64,000 bases of DNA, from positions 186,001 to 250,000 of the forward strand of contig NZ_AP012322.1 in NCBI RefSeq assembly GCF_001025155.1, read 5' to 3'. Each line of letters opens with the position of its first letter. The stretch's first letter is position 1. Below, piece after piece: positions 48,914 through 58,390 of this stretch. The notes under the pieces were generated by a model, which worked only from the letters and a program-made list of their open reading frames with translations, was not told the origin of the DNA and ran no database searches. Origin of the DNA: Bifidobacterium angulatum DSM 20098 = JCM 7096 (GTDB lineage Bacteria > Actinomycetota > Actinomycetes > Actinomycetales > Bifidobacteriaceae). The translations under genes were made by a program, and so were the position numbers.

Positions 48914-49795
48914 ATGGCATCCAAAGGAAAACCCTCGCCGCGTTCGGCGGTCAAACCGTTGAGCGATGAGCAGGTAGCGAAGCTCGCGCAGCATCATCAT
49001 CTCGTGGAACCCTTGCATGATCTGCCCAACGAGCCGCGCACCGTCAATGAGGCGGAGATCGCCGCGCAGAATCCCAAGGCGACGAGGCGTCTGCTCACCG
49101 GATGCGACGTGGTGCTGCGCAATCGCAGCAAGGTGCGCGCATGGGGATTGGAGAACATCCCCGAAACCGGTCCGTTCATCACCGCGGCCACCCATGTGAC
49201 CATGTACGACGTGTTCGTGCCGATGGTCTCGCTGTTCCATCAGGGCCGTCGCCCGAGGTACATGGCCAAAGCTGAGATGGCGACATGGCCGTTGATCGGC
49301 AAATGGTTCCAGGCCGTGGGCATGCAGCCCGTCCGTCGCCGCAGTGGCCAGGCACGGGCGATCGAGGAGACCTCCGTTGACATTCTCACCTCCGGGCGTC
49401 CTCTCACCGTATGGCCCGAAGGCACAGTGACCCGTGACCCGCAAAAGTGGCCGATGAGCATGAAGAACGGCGTGGGCATGATCGCCTTGGAGGCGTCGCG
49501 CCGTTCCGGCAAGCAGATTCCGCTGTTCTGCGCCGTGACGTGGGGTGCCGCGAGCATCAACCATCTGTGGCCATGGCCGCGTAAGAACGTGGTGATGTGC
49601 TACGATACCCGTCTTGATTACGCGGATCTGCTGGAACATCAGGATTCGTGGGGCGAATGGCCGGACGCCGAGGACGCCGACGAGCTCACCCGCCGCATCC
49701 GCGTGCGCATGACTCAGATCATGGAGGAGATCCGTGGCGAGAAAGCACCGGACGGGTATTGGGATTTCCGCACGATGAAGCGGGTTGCCGACTGA
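48914..49795 (+). CDS. plsC: 1-acyl-sn-glycerol-3-phosphate acyltransferase
   Basis: The 293-residue protein has the acyltransferase motifs in order: the catalytic HX4D (ATHVTMYDVF, about residue 95), GRRPRYMAKAEM (motif II), WPEGTVTRD (motif III, near FPEGTRS) and a late proline motif region (PLFCAV). It acylates lysophosphatidic acid to phosphatidic acid at the inner membrane face, using acyl chains from FAS I. I chose the ATG at 48914 after agaagg; a GTG at 48893 is the alternative. gpsA, which makes its glycerol-3-phosphate backbone, follows 113 bases later. Confidence 0.88.
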   Translation: MASKGKPSPRSAVKPLSDEQVAKLAQHHHLVEPLHDLPNEPRTVNEAEIAAQNPKATRRLLTGCDVVLRNRSKVRAWGLENIPETGPFITAATHVTMYDVFVPMVSLFHQGRRPRYMAKAEMATWPLIGKWFQAVGMQPVRRRSGQARAIEETSVDILTSGRPLTVWPEGTVTRDPQKWPMSMKNGVGMIALEASRRSGKQIPLFCAVTWGAASINHLWPWPRKNVVMCYDTRLDYADLLEHQDSWGEWPDAEDADELTRRIRVRMTQIMEEIRGEKAPDGYWDFRTMKRVAD

Positions 49796-49908
49796 ACTTG
49801 ATTCCGTGGCCATGCATGGCGTCGAGCCGTTACAGCTGGACGCCGGCATCGCATGGGTTGCGGAATGACGTATCGAACCATCCACGCGCAAGATAAGGAA
49901 GTAGACAA

Positions 49909-50907
49909 ATGACGAATGTTACCGTGCTGGGTGCTGGAGCATGGGGCACCGCCTTCGGGCAGGTGCTTGCCGATGCCGGCAACGATGTGACCATGTGGGC
50001 CATCGAGCCGGAGATCGTGGAAGGCATCCGCGACCATCACCATAACGGCGTGCGTCTTCCCGTGGTGGAGGAGCTGCCTCATAATATGACCGCCACCGGC
50101 GACCGTGCGGAAGCCGTCAAGAACGCCGACATCATCGTGGTGGCCATCGCCGCCCAGTTCGCCCGCGTGGCCCTCGCCGAATTCAAAGGTCTGATTCCGC
50201 AGGACGCCATCGTGGTGAGCCTGATGAAAGGCATCGAACGTAACACCAACAAGCGCATGGACGAGGTCGTGTGCGAGTCCCTCGGCCTGGATGCCGAGCA
50301 TTTCGCCGCAGTGTCCGGACCGAACCTGTCGAAGGAGATCGCCACGCGCCAGCCGGCGGCGACCGTGGTCGGCTGTGCGAACCTCGACAATGCGGAGAAG
50401 GTCGCCCGCGCCTGCACCACCGACTATTTCAAGGCGTTCATCACCACCGATGTGATCGGTCTGGAAATGTGCGGCAGTCTGAAGAACGTGGTCGCGCTCG
50501 CCGTGGGCATGGCTCGCGGCGCAGGCTATGGTGAAAACACCGCGGCCATGATCGAGACCAGAGGCTTGGCGGAACTCACCGCGCTGGGCGAGGCAGCCGG
50601 CGCCGATCCGAAGACCTTCGCCGGGCTGGCCGGTGTGGGCGATCTCATCGCTACCTGTGGCTCTCCGCTGAGTCGCAACTACACGTTCGGCGCCAACCTT
50701 GGCAAGGGCTTGAGTCGTGACGAGGCAGCCAAGGTGAGCAATGGCGTCGCCGAAGGCGTGCCGACCACGGCGGCCGTGGTCGCGTTGGGCAAGCAGTACG
50801 GCGTCCCCACGCCGCTGGCCTGCGCCATGAACCGTGTACTTGAAGAAGGCATCTCCTGCGCCGACATGCTGGCGCAACTCTTCGACGGTACTATCACCGC
50901 CGAGTGA
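49909..50907 (+). CDS. gpsA: NAD(P)-dependent glycerol-3-phosphate dehydrogenase
   Basis: This 332-residue enzyme begins with the Rossmann motif VTVLGAGAWGTAFG. Other GpsA hallmarks are SGPNLSKEIA, MCGSLKNVVALAVGMARG (catalytic Lys region) and NTAAMIETRGLAELTALG, followed by GVGDLIATC. It reduces dihydroxyacetone phosphate to sn-glycerol-3-phosphate for phospholipid synthesis. The Shine-Dalgarno ataaggaa precedes the ATG. The ddl gene is 16 bases downstream, so the two are likely one transcript. Confidence 0.97.
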   Translation: MTNVTVLGAGAWGTAFGQVLADAGNDVTMWAIEPEIVEGIRDHHHNGVRLPVVEELPHNMTATGDRAEAVKNADIIVVAIAAQFARVALAEFKGLIPQDAIVVSLMKGIERNTNKRMDEVVCESLGLDAEHFAAVSGPNLSKEIATRQPAATVVGCANLDNAEKVARACTTDYFKAFITTDVIGLEMCGSLKNVVALAVGMARGAGYGENTAAMIETRGLAELTALGEAAGADPKTFAGLAGVGDLIATCGSPLSRNYTFGANLGKGLSRDEAAKVSNGVAEGVPTTAAVVALGKQYGVPTPLACAMNRVLEEGISCADMLAQLFDGTITAE

Positions 50908-50923
50908 AAGGAACGAGAGAATT

Positions 50924-52057
50924 ATGGCTAAGAAACGCATCATGGTGCTGTACGGCGGTCGTGCGGACGAGCATTCCATCTCCTGCATCTCCACGGCCGG
51001 TGTGCTGAACGCGATCGATGCCGAACGCTTCGACGTGGTTCCCGTGGGCATCACCAAAACCGGGCAATGGATCGTCGGCGGTGAGGATCCGCGCAGCTGG
51101 AGTCTCGACGACGGCACGCTGCCGGAAGTCGTCGCCACCGCGGATTCGCGTGCGGTCACCTTGGACGTTTCCCGCGGTCAGGACGGCTTCTTCGCAGACG
51201 ATCCCGGCCAGCCTGATCATGTGATCTCCCTGGGTCATATCGATGCCGTATTCCCCGTACTGCACGGCGTGTACGGCGAGGACGGCACCGTGCAGGGGCT
51301 GCTGGAAATGATGGGCGTGCCGTACGTCGGTTGCGGCGTGTTCGCCTCCGCCGCATGCATGGACAAGCACTACACCAAGATCGTGCTGAACGCCGCAGGC
51401 ATCCCCACCGCTCCCGGCATTATGGTCGACGCTCGTCACGCCACCGGAGAATCGGTGTATGACGAGGTGAAGAAAGCCAAGCTCGCCTACCCGCTGTTTG
51501 TCAAGCCTTCCCGCGCGGGTTCCAGCTTCGGTGTGACCAAGGTCGAGCAGGCCGATGATGAGCAGGCGCAGATCGCCGCGTTGGAAGCCGCTGTGGCCGA
51601 GGCCGGCAAGCATGATTGGAAGGTGCTTGTCGAGCAGGGCATCGACGCGCGTGAAATCGAATGTGCCGTGCTGTGCGCCGCTCCCGGTGATGAACCGGAA
51701 GCCAGCTGGCCGGGCGAGATTGTGCTCGACCATCGCGATCAGGGCGACGACCAATTCTATGATTTCGATTCCAAGTACATGGATTCCTCCGCATCGCATG
51801 TCGAAGTGCCGGCGAATCTGCCGGTGAGCGTGCTTGAGGATGTGCGCGATGTGGCACGCCGCGCCTTTGCCGCAGTCGATGGTGCCGGACTGAGCCGTGT
51901 CGATACGTTCGTCACCCCCGACGGCACGGTAATGGTCAACGAGATCAACACCATGCCCGGTTTCACGCCGATTTCCATGTATCCCAAGGCATGGGACGCC
52001 TCCGGCATCGGCTATACCGAGCTCATCACGCGTCTGATCGAGGGTGTGCTTCGCTGA
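50924..52057 (+). CDS. ddl: D-alanine-D-alanine ligase
   Basis: The 377-residue ligase has ADEHSISCISTAG (the EHSISCxSA-like site near the start), LHGVYGEDGTVQGLLEMMGVPYVG, KPSRAGSSFGVTKV in the ATP-grasp domain and VNEINTMPGFTPISMYP at the end. It joins two D-alanines for the peptidoglycan pentapeptide. I chose the ATG at 50924 after aaaggaacgaga; an in-frame start 90 bases earlier lies within gpsA. The insertion DDEQAQIAALEAAVAEAG near residue 210 is somewhat long. It complements murA upstream. Confidence 0.96.
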   Translation: MAKKRIMVLYGGRADEHSISCISTAGVLNAIDAERFDVVPVGITKTGQWIVGGEDPRSWSLDDGTLPEVVATADSRAVTLDVSRGQDGFFADDPGQPDHVISLGHIDAVFPVLHGVYGEDGTVQGLLEMMGVPYVGCGVFASAACMDKHYTKIVLNAAGIPTAPGIMVDARHATGESVYDEVKKAKLAYPLFVKPSRAGSSFGVTKVEQADDEQAQIAALEAAVAEAGKHDWKVLVEQGIDAREIECAVLCAAPGDEPEASWPGEIVLDHRDQGDDQFYDFDSKYMDSSASHVEVPANLPVSVLEDVRDVARRAFAAVDGAGLSRVDTFVTPDGTVMVNEINTMPGFTPISMYPKAWDASGIGYTELITRLIEGVLR

Positions 52058-52092
52058 TCTGCCGGTAAGGTGAACGGCATTGGAATATTGAA

Positions 52093-52143
52093 ATATGGTG
52101 TGAGGTGCGTATCCGACTCACGGGTACGCACCTCACACCATAT
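52093..52143. terminator. Bidirectional terminator between ddl and the TetR gene
   Basis: A perfect 19-bp stem, atatggtgtgaggtgcgta (52093-52111) with 52125-52143, encloses a 13-base loop. It lies between two convergent genes. No marked T-tract follows on either side. Confidence 0.75.
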
Positions 52144-52186
52144 GTAGCGGCGTGTGCGATGGCGCTTCGGACGCCCTGTTATTTGG

Positions 52187-52825
52187 CTATTTGGCGTGTT
52201 GCTTCGTGGTTCCTGCGGGGCTTCCTGATGGTAGGCAGTTTTCCAGCAGCAAGGCATACACCCTGATGGCGATCGCTGTGGCGTCGTCATCGGTAAGCGG
52301 GTCGGTGCCGTGATGTTCGTTCAGTTGCTGCCAGCGGTTCAATATGCCCATGATCCCGCCGATGATGAAGTCCATCATGAGATCGGTGCGCGGGTCGACG
52401 TCTTCGGGTTCGCGTGCCAGCACTGCCAGCAGAGCCTCGCGCTCGTTGTCATGGAACGCCTGATAGAGCACCGGATCGGTGTTCGGCCCGACGATCATGG
52501 TCAGACGCTCGGTGCGTTTGCGTTCCTCTTCGGTGGAGATGAGCTCGCCCACGTGCTTGCGCCAATGCTGCAGATCCGGCACATGGCCGTTGCCGCCGCT
52601 CTGCACCAGTGGGGAGCGGTTGACCTCGTCATGAATGGCGCGGTAGGCAAGCTCGTCGAGTTTGTTGAAATGATAGTAGAACGAATTGCGATTCACGTTC
52701 GCTCTTCGAACGATGTCGGTGACGGTGATGTTCCGGTATCTGCGTTCGCTCAGCAGTTGCCAGAAGGTGTTGATCATACGCTGTATGGCCGATGGCGTGT
52801 CGCAATCAAGACGGGGACGGGGCAT
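52187..52825 (-). CDS. TetR-family transcriptional regulator
   Basis: The 212-residue protein has an N-terminal helix-turn-helix: YRNITVTDIVRRANVNRNSFYYHF (about residues 29-52, quoted in parts VTDIVRRANV and RNSFYYHF). The C-terminal ligand domain is not assignable to a known sensor. I set the start at the ATG 52825 (PRPRLD), since longer starts run through an operator-like palindrome at 52841-52854. It is likely self-regulated. The divergent gene is not close; the hydrolase gene upstream on the same strand ends 70 bases before it, so the pair could form a unit or be independent. Confidence 0.88.
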   Translation of the reverse strand: MPRPRLDCDTPSAIQRMINTFWQLLSERRYRNITVTDIVRRANVNRNSFYYHFNKLDELAYRAIHDEVNRSPLVQSGGNGHVPDLQHWRKHVGELISTEEERKRTERLTMIVGPNTDPVLYQAFHDNEREALLAVLAREPEDVDPRTDLMMDFIIGGIMGILNRWQQLNEHHGTDPLTDDDATAIAIRVYALLLENCLPSGSPAGTTKQHAK

Positions 52826-52840
52826 CGTTGCTCTTTTTAA

Positions 52841-52854
52841 CAATGTGTCCATTG
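52841..52854. promoter_or_regulatory. Palindrome upstream of the TetR gene
   Basis: caatg-tgtc-cattg (52841-52854) has perfect 5-bp arms and lies 15 bases upstream of the chosen TetR start. Its placement suggests an autoregulatory operator. Confidence 0.5.
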
Positions 52855-52894
52855 ATATGTCATAACTAGACAACAATAATACTCGGTGTCGGGT

Positions 52895-54106
52895 CTATCT
52901 GGTGATGTTCCGGTTGCGTGCCGTGGCAGCTGCCGCAAGCATGCGCATGGCTTCCATCAGATGCTTGCGCTCGTCGGGCGTCAATCCCACGATCGCGCCG
53001 ATCATGCTGGGCAACGATAACGGCATGGAGGCGATAAGCCCGGAGAAGGTGGTGGCGCCGCTGGCGTGAATCACCTGGAACAGCGCATCGACCGCGTGCT
53101 CGCGTTCCTCACGGCTCAGACCGGTCATCCAACGGTTGAACGAGGAGTTGAACTCGTGGGAGCTGGGTGCGATGTCGTCCACGCGCACGAAAGCGTCGCC
53201 GTCGACCTGCCAGGCGAACGCGAAATGCTGCATCAGGCCTTCGCAATCAGCTTTGACCACCACGCATGGTTCCGGCGTTTCCAACACCATGCCGATGATC
53301 GACGAGTCGGGCACGATCTTGTGCACCTTGCTCACCGTAGACAGATACGGTTCGCTGGTCACCACGTGTTCGGGGAATCCGGGGCCGTCCAGCGAATATA
53401 CGGCGGCGATGCGTTTGCGGATCTTGGCCGGTGCGTTCATCGCCGCATATACCGCCGAATTGCCGCCTTTGGAATGTCCGGTCAGAATCATGTCGCCGGG
53501 CCAGAGCTTCGCCACGGTGCATATGTAATCAGCCGCCATGCGCTGTGCGGGCACGGGGTACTGGAAGGCCATGTTGAAATCTTCCTTCCAGCCCACCAGC
53601 GAATCGTCGGTGCCACGGAACGACAATACGAGCGTGCCGTCGGGAAGCAGGAACGTGAGCGCCGCAGTCTGCGTCTGTTCGTCCGTATCGAACCGTTCCG
53701 CAAAGGCCCCCACGTGCAACCCGGAAAAACGAGGGTTGGCGGCAACGGTGCGCACGAACGAATGCATGATCGCGGGATCGGTGAAGTTGACGGCATGCAC
53801 CTGATGCTGGCATGCGCTGTCGGCTCCACCATGAAGCACCTCATCCATCTGCTTGAGCGTAATGGCCGAGAACGGGGCGCGCAGCAACGCCTTCGCCGAT
53901 TGGCGCAGATTATGCCGGTCCATCGGGAAATGGCGTATCCTGCCGCGGAACGTGCCGTACATGTTCCGTTCGTCGTCCAATGCCGGGACGAGTCGCGGAA
54001 TATCCTCATAGGCCAGCTGTGCCAGAATCAGGGCGTCCACCTCGTTGAACGGGAGCTCTTCGAATGAGCGTTGTTCCTCTCGCGCGTAATCGATGATGTT
54101 GCCCAC
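52895..54106 (-). CDS. DUF2974-type alpha/beta hydrolase, possible lipase
   Basis: The 403-residue protein begins NIIDYAREEQRSFEELPFNEVDALILAQLAY, typical of the DUF2974 (Mbeg1-like) family. The lipase-type nucleophile is in ILTGHSKGGNSAVYAAM (Ser near residue 212), with VLSFRGTDDSLVGWKEDF earlier, the lipase FRGT entry loop. No signal peptide is present. I chose the GTG at 54106, since aaggag sits 8 bases before it; a GTG at 54115 overlaps the site. Substrate is unknown; the family is annotated as putative lipases or esterases. It is upstream of the TetR gene on the same strand. Confidence 0.8.
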   Translation of the reverse strand: MGNIIDYAREEQRSFEELPFNEVDALILAQLAYEDIPRLVPALDDERNMYGTFRGRIRHFPMDRHNLRQSAKALLRAPFSAITLKQMDEVLHGGADSACQHQVHAVNFTDPAIMHSFVRTVAANPRFSGLHVGAFAERFDTDEQTQTAALTFLLPDGTLVLSFRGTDDSLVGWKEDFNMAFQYPVPAQRMAADYICTVAKLWPGDMILTGHSKGGNSAVYAAMNAPAKIRKRIAAVYSLDGPGFPEHVVTSEPYLSTVSKVHKIVPDSSIIGMVLETPEPCVVVKADCEGLMQHFAFAWQVDGDAFVRVDDIAPSSHEFNSSFNRWMTGLSREEREHAVDALFQVIHASGATTFSGLIASMPLSLPSMIGAIVGLTPDERKHLMEAMRMLAAAATARNRNITR

Positions 54107-54169
54107 TGCCGCCACTCCTTCAGTTTGCGTACACCGTTATTCTACGGTCGCCGGCCGCCGCTGTGCGCA

Positions 54170-55204
54170 TTACGCCTCCAACAGAGCCATTGCCTCCTGG
54201 TAGCTGGGGCATACGGGCACACCGTGATCGTTATGCTGAATGGCAAGCGAAGCGGCGGCATTGGCTATGCGAACGGCGTCGGGCAGCGACCAGCCTTTGG
54301 CGAGCATGGCGCACATCACCCCGGTATGGCAGGATCCTGCGGAACGCGTGTGCACTGCCTTGGTGGGGAATCCTTCGATATGCTCCACCTTGCCGCCGGG
54401 TTTGCGTACCCAGGCTCCCCGCGAGCCGGCGCGTACCACCAGGGGTGCGCGCAGGGCGTTGCCGAGTTCGTCGCACAGCAGCTGCATCGATTTGTCGAAT
54501 CCGCCGCCCACGGTCATGGTCGTGCTGTCGTCGATATGCACGCCCAGGCGGTCCGCCAGTGTGCCGGCCTCCTGCCGGTTGCAGGACCAGATCGGGCGGG
54601 CGAGCACCAGATCCTCGATGAGTTTGTCGCTTACTTGGTTCAACGCGTTGGTGGAGTTGAGCACCAGCATCCAATCGCGCTGTTTGGGGTCCGTTCCGGC
54701 CCGGCGGAGGAACCCGTCAAGACCGACGGCGGTCTGGTTGAGCAGGGTGTTGCCGCTGATGTGCACCACGGAATTGCTGGAGGGTGTGATGTTGTCGAAA
54801 GTATGCTCGTCGCCTTGTGCCTCCGCGCCGTAGTGTGCGATATAGGTTTTGCGTTCCTCTTCGTCCTGAAACACCAGACGGAATCCCGAATCCACATTGT
54901 CGAGATTCTGGCCGATATGGTCGATGCCGGATCGCCTGAGCACCATCCTGACAGCCGACGCCCAGATGCCGTCGCCTATGATGCCCGCGTGCTGTGCCCT
55001 GACGCCCATGCGGCTGGCGGCGGCGAGTATGCGATAGCTGCCTCCCGGTGTGGGCTTGGTGTGGCGTGTCACCGCGAAATCGCCGGTCTTGGGCATGTCG
55101 TCCACATCCAGCATGATGTCCATCCAAATCTGCCCCAGCGAAATCACCGTGGGTTTGTCGGCCGCGTTCTTGGCGCGCTCGGAGATGACGTTGCCCAGTC
55201 GCAT
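54170..55204 (-). CDS. PfkB-family carbohydrate kinase with altered catalytic motif
   Basis: The 344-residue protein has the first PfkB signature area (SLGQIWMDIMLDVDDMPKTGD, residues 22-42, quoted partly) and a sugar-kinase fold with PGGSYRILAAASRMG. The second signature, normally DTxGAGDxF with a catalytic Asp, reads HTRSAGSCHTG here (residues 285-295): the Asp is replaced by Ser291 and the Asp of DT by His. The rest of the ATP and sugar site is only partly conserved. It may be a poor kinase, use another base, or have a non-catalytic role. A strong aaggagg precedes the ATG, so it is expressed. No sugar genes adjoin it. Confidence 0.8.
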   Translation of the reverse strand: MRLGNVISERAKNAADKPTVISLGQIWMDIMLDVDDMPKTGDFAVTRHTKPTPGGSYRILAAASRMGVRAQHAGIIGDGIWASAVRMVLRRSGIDHIGQNLDNVDSGFRLVFQDEEERKTYIAHYGAEAQGDEHTFDNITPSSNSVVHISGNTLLNQTAVGLDGFLRRAGTDPKQRDWMLVLNSTNALNQVSDKLIEDLVLARPIWSCNRQEAGTLADRLGVHIDDSTTMTVGGGFDKSMQLLCDELGNALRAPLVVRAGSRGAWVRKPGGKVEHIEGFPTKAVHTRSAGSCHTGVMCAMLAKGWSLPDAVRIANAAASLAIQHNDHGVPVCPSYQEAMALLEA

Positions 55205-55360
55205 AATATCCTCCTTGATACGGGCGCATCCTGTAGTGCATGGGGATGCGGGCCTTTGAAATTATGTAAGATTCTACGAGCGCAAGCTGGAAGCTTGGTG
55301 TGAGCCCTATGCGCTGCGCGAACGCATCGTGTGATGCCGCAATCGAAGCCGCATATGTAT

Positions 55361-55389
55361 TTGCCAATTGTCATGGTTGGTTGTATAGT
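55361..55389 (+). promoter_or_regulatory. rpmB promoter
   Basis: ttgcca (55361-55366) and tatagt (55384-55389) have a 17-base spacer. The start site would be about 80 bases before the rpmB ATG. This is the best-formed promoter in that intergenic region. Confidence 0.65.
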
Positions 55390-55474
55390 TGAGAAGTTGT
55401 GTGTTCAGCCGCTCGGTAACGTGCGGTCTGAATTACGCAGACTTGCAAGTCAATGTAAACGTAGGGAGACCATC

Positions 55475-55669
55475 ATGGCAGCTCGTTGTGCAGTGTGTGG
55501 CAAGGGTCCGCAGGTCGGATACACCGTGTCCCATTCGCATATCCGCAACAAGCGCACCTTCCGCCCGAACCTCCAGCCGGTGCACACCACCGTTGACGGC
55601 GAAAACGTTCGCGTCCGCGTGTGCGTCAAGTGCCTCAAGGCCGGCAAGGTCCAGCGCGTGGCCGCGTGA
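55475..55669 (+). CDS. rpmB: 50S ribosomal protein L28
   Basis: This 64-residue protein is full length. It shows [32 protein letters not shown], the L28 N-terminal block, and [14 protein letters not shown] at the end. Four cysteines in two CxxC pairs (CAVC and CVKC) make it the zinc-binding form. It sits in the 50S subunit near the E site. ggagacc precedes the ATG, chosen instead of longer upstream frames without homology. A terminator follows, then recG, a common neighbour in actinobacteria. Confidence 0.97.
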   Translation: MAARCAVCGKGPQVGYTVSHSHIRNKRTFRPNLQPVHTTVDGENVRVRVCVKCLKAGKVQRVAA

Positions 55670-55688
55670 GTGCGAGATACATCGCGTT

Positions 55689-55721
55689 AAACCCCGTTCG
55701 AGTTTCGACTCGGCGGGGTTT
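55689..55721 (+). terminator. Terminator after rpmB
   Basis: aaaccccg (55689-55696) pairs with cggggttt (55714-55721), with further inner pairing cgag/ctcg around the loop. A T-bearing tail (tgcttt) follows. It lies 20 bases after the stop. Confidence 0.85.
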
Positions 55722-55851
55722 TGCTTTACCTGGCGGCATGTGGCGTCGTTGCGGATCTGGCGGAACAGCGGGTTAGGCGGTATGCGGGGGCGGCATGGTT
55801 CTCCGCATGACTGAAGGCACGGTCTGCATGGGTGCGGATAGGATGGACGGT

Positions 55852-58305
55852 ATGAGTATTTCGTTGGACACCCCTCTTGGATCGCTGCTCAGCAACAAAC
55901 GTCGCGTGTCCACGCTCAAATCCTTCGGCATTGTCAGTGTCAACGATGCACTGACCTATTACCCGTTCCGTGTCGCCGACCCGGTGCCGCCTCGAGCCAT
56001 TCGCGAAGCCAGGCCCGGCGAATCCATGGCGTTCGCGGCCACAGTGAGGCAATGCCGCATCATGGCGATGAACGCACGGCGAGGGTACCGGCTTGAAGCC
56101 GTCGTGGACGATTCCGATTTCGCGGCCACCCGCAACATGCCGGGAAGCATGGCTCGCCTGGTGTTCTTCTCGGGGCGCAAGGGGTATGTGGACTGGATGG
56201 CCATGAGGCTCGCACAAGGGGCGCGGGTTATCGTCAGCGGCACACCCAGCGAATACATGGGGCAACTGCAATTCACACACCCCGACATCGCCACCGTGGC
56301 GCCCGCCGAATCGCAGCCGGCAGAGGGTATGGCGACCGATGCGCAATCAGGGAGCATAGCGCATCAAAGCGGCGTCGGAGCGCGGCACACGCGATCCTAT
56401 GACGCCACCACCATCGAAGAAGGCATGGAACGTGTGTGCCGCCCGCGGCCCGTCTATCACGCGTCTGCAAGGCTGTCGAGCGAGCGTATCCATGAGACCA
56501 TCGTCGGCTTGCTATGGATGCTCGGCGGCAGGGACATGCCTGCGCCCGGCACCGACGACATCGCCGTGATGACCAACGAAGACGAGGAACGCTTCACCGG
56601 AACACTGGCCGAAGCCATCCCCGACATTCTCCCCGAACAAGTCCGCACGGAACGTGGGCTTATGCATCGCGCCGAAGCGTTTCGAGCCATCCACGACCCG
56701 GCGTCGGTGCAGGCGTTCCATCAGGGCATAGCCACATTGCGCTATGAAGAGGCCTTCATCTGCCAGACCGCGTTGCTGCAGGCCAGACAAGCCAACGGCG
56801 GGGCGTCCGCCCACCCGTGTGCAGGCGACGGCGCAACAGGCGAACGGCTGGTGGAACGATTCGTCGCCTCCCTGCCGTTCCAACTCACCGACGGGCAGCA
56901 GCAGGTCATTGCCGACATTCGCAACGATATGGCGCAGAACCACCCCATGCAGCGTCTGCTGCAAGGCGAAGTCGGCTCCGGCAAAACCGTGGTGGCGCTC
57001 GCCGCCATGCTGCAGGCCGTCGAAGCGGGGTATCAGGCCGTGCTGGTCGCGCCCACGCTGGTGCTCGCCGAACAGCATGCGGAGAATATTCGCACCATGG
57101 TGGAGGGATTGCATTCCCCGTCCATTCCCGTCACCCTGATCACCGGTGGCATGAAGCTGGCGGCCAGGCGCAAGGCGCATGCCATTGCGGCCAGCGGCGA
57201 GCCGGGAATTATCGTCGCCACGCATGCGGCGTTCTCGACCGCATTCCAAGCTTCCAATCTTGCGCTGGTGGTTATCGACGAGCAGCACCGGTTCGGCGTG
57301 GAACAGCGCGAAAGCCTGCAATCCAAGCCGATTGATGGCAGTACGCCGCATATGCTGGTCATGACCGCCACACCGATTCCGCGCACCGCCGCCATGACCT
57401 GGTTCGGCGATTTGGACATTTCGTGGCTTACCGAGCTGCCTGGTGGGCGCAAACCCATTCGCACCTTCGTCATCAATGAAGAGGACGGGCGCACCATGGC
57501 GAATATGTTCTCGCATATCCGTGCGCGGATCGACGCTGGTGAACGGGCCTATATCGTGTGCGCGCGTATCGACGATCCATCCGAAGGCGCCGATGCCGGT
57601 GCGGCGGATCGGGATAACGGGCGTGGCGATGATGCCAACGGTGCGGTGCTCGACCCCTATGCCACCGATGATGACATGGCGCAGCAGCGCCCGCCGTTGC
57701 ACACCGTTATGCAGATCAAGGAGCGTCTGCAGAAGCTTCCGCAGTTCCAGGGCATCGCATTCGCCACGTTGACCGGGCGGGATAAGGACGATGTCAAAAC
57801 GCAGGTTATGGCCGATTTCGCATCGGGCGTAACACCTGTGCTTGTCTCCACCACGGTGATCGAGGTCGGTGTGGATGTGCCGCAGGCCAGTTGCATGGTG
57901 ATTTTCGACGCCGACCGGTACGGGCTGAGCCAGCTGCACCAGTTGCGCGGGCGTGTGGGCCGAGGTGGCACCGACAGCTGGGCGTTCCTCATCTCCCGTG
58001 CGGAACCCGGTTCGATCGCCGAATCCAGGTTGGAGGTGATTCACGATTCGCTTGACGGCGCGCAGATCGCCCAGGCCGATCTGGAATTCCGCGGTGCCGG
58101 CGACGTACTGGGGGATACGCAGTCGGGCATGCGTTCAAGTCTGAAGCTGCTCCGTGTGGTAAAGGACGCCGATCTGATCGTCGATGCGCGGTCGCGTGCC
58201 GAACGGATGCTGGCGGATGATCCGGAATTGAAGGGGAGCGTGCAGCTGGCCGGTGCCGTGTTGGATTTTACACGAGGGAACGAGGCGTTCCTGACCAGCA
58301 ACTGA
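55852..58305 (+). CDS. recG: ATP-dependent DNA helicase RecG
   Basis: The 817-residue helicase has an N-terminal wedge-domain region (GIVSVNDALTYYPFRV to about residue 155), Walker A GEVGSGKTVVAL (about residue 378), the DExH box DEQHRFG (about 475), TATPIPRTAA, and a C-terminal helicase half with VIEVGVDVP and QLRGRVGRGG. It reverses stalled replication forks and unwinds Holliday junctions. A divergent insert of about 50 residues lies between the wedge and helicase parts (about residues 155-215). I set the start at the ATG 55852 (SISLDTPLG), with aggatgg before it; in-frame starts up to 55795 are possible. rsmD follows 85 bases later. Confidence 0.92.
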   Translation: MSISLDTPLGSLLSNKRRVSTLKSFGIVSVNDALTYYPFRVADPVPPRAIREARPGESMAFAATVRQCRIMAMNARRGYRLEAVVDDSDFAATRNMPGSMARLVFFSGRKGYVDWMAMRLAQGARVIVSGTPSEYMGQLQFTHPDIATVAPAESQPAEGMATDAQSGSIAHQSGVGARHTRSYDATTIEEGMERVCRPRPVYHASARLSSERIHETIVGLLWMLGGRDMPAPGTDDIAVMTNEDEERFTGTLAEAIPDILPEQVRTERGLMHRAEAFRAIHDPASVQAFHQGIATLRYEEAFICQTALLQARQANGGASAHPCAGDGATGERLVERFVASLPFQLTDGQQQVIADIRNDMAQNHPMQRLLQGEVGSGKTVVALAAMLQAVEAGYQAVLVAPTLVLAEQHAENIRTMVEGLHSPSIPVTLITGGMKLAARRKAHAIAASGEPGIIVATHAAFSTAFQASNLALVVIDEQHRFGVEQRESLQSKPIDGSTPHMLVMTATPIPRTAAMTWFGDLDISWLTELPGGRKPIRTFVINEEDGRTMANMFSHIRARIDAGERAYIVCARIDDPSEGADAGAADRDNGRGDDANGAVLDPYATDDDMAQQRPPLHTVMQIKERLQKLPQFQGIAFATLTGRDKDDVKTQVMADFASGVTPVLVSTTVIEVGVDVPQASCMVIFDADRYGLSQLHQLRGRVGRGGTDSWAFLISRAEPGSIAESRLEVIHDSLDGAQIAQADLEFRGAGDVLGDTQSGMRSSLKLLRVVKDADLIVDARSRAERMLADDPELKGSVQLAGAVLDFTRGNEAFLTSN

Positions 58306-58390
58306 TGTGGCCGATCTGGCGGCACGGCGCATGTGGCTATGCTCGAAGCGTCGCTGAAGCTGGTTCTTCCCGCCTTGTAGGCTAAAGCGT

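Noticed and set aside
46394..49891. A minus-strand open frame of 1165 codons opposite tRNA-Gly, murA and plsC
   Set aside because: It runs through a tRNA gene and two well-supported genes, and its protein has no domain. It is an antisense shadow.
55331..55474. In-frame 48-codon extension upstream of rpmB
   Set aside because: The L28 block starts at the ATG 55475 with a good ribosome site; the extension covers the promoter and has no homology.
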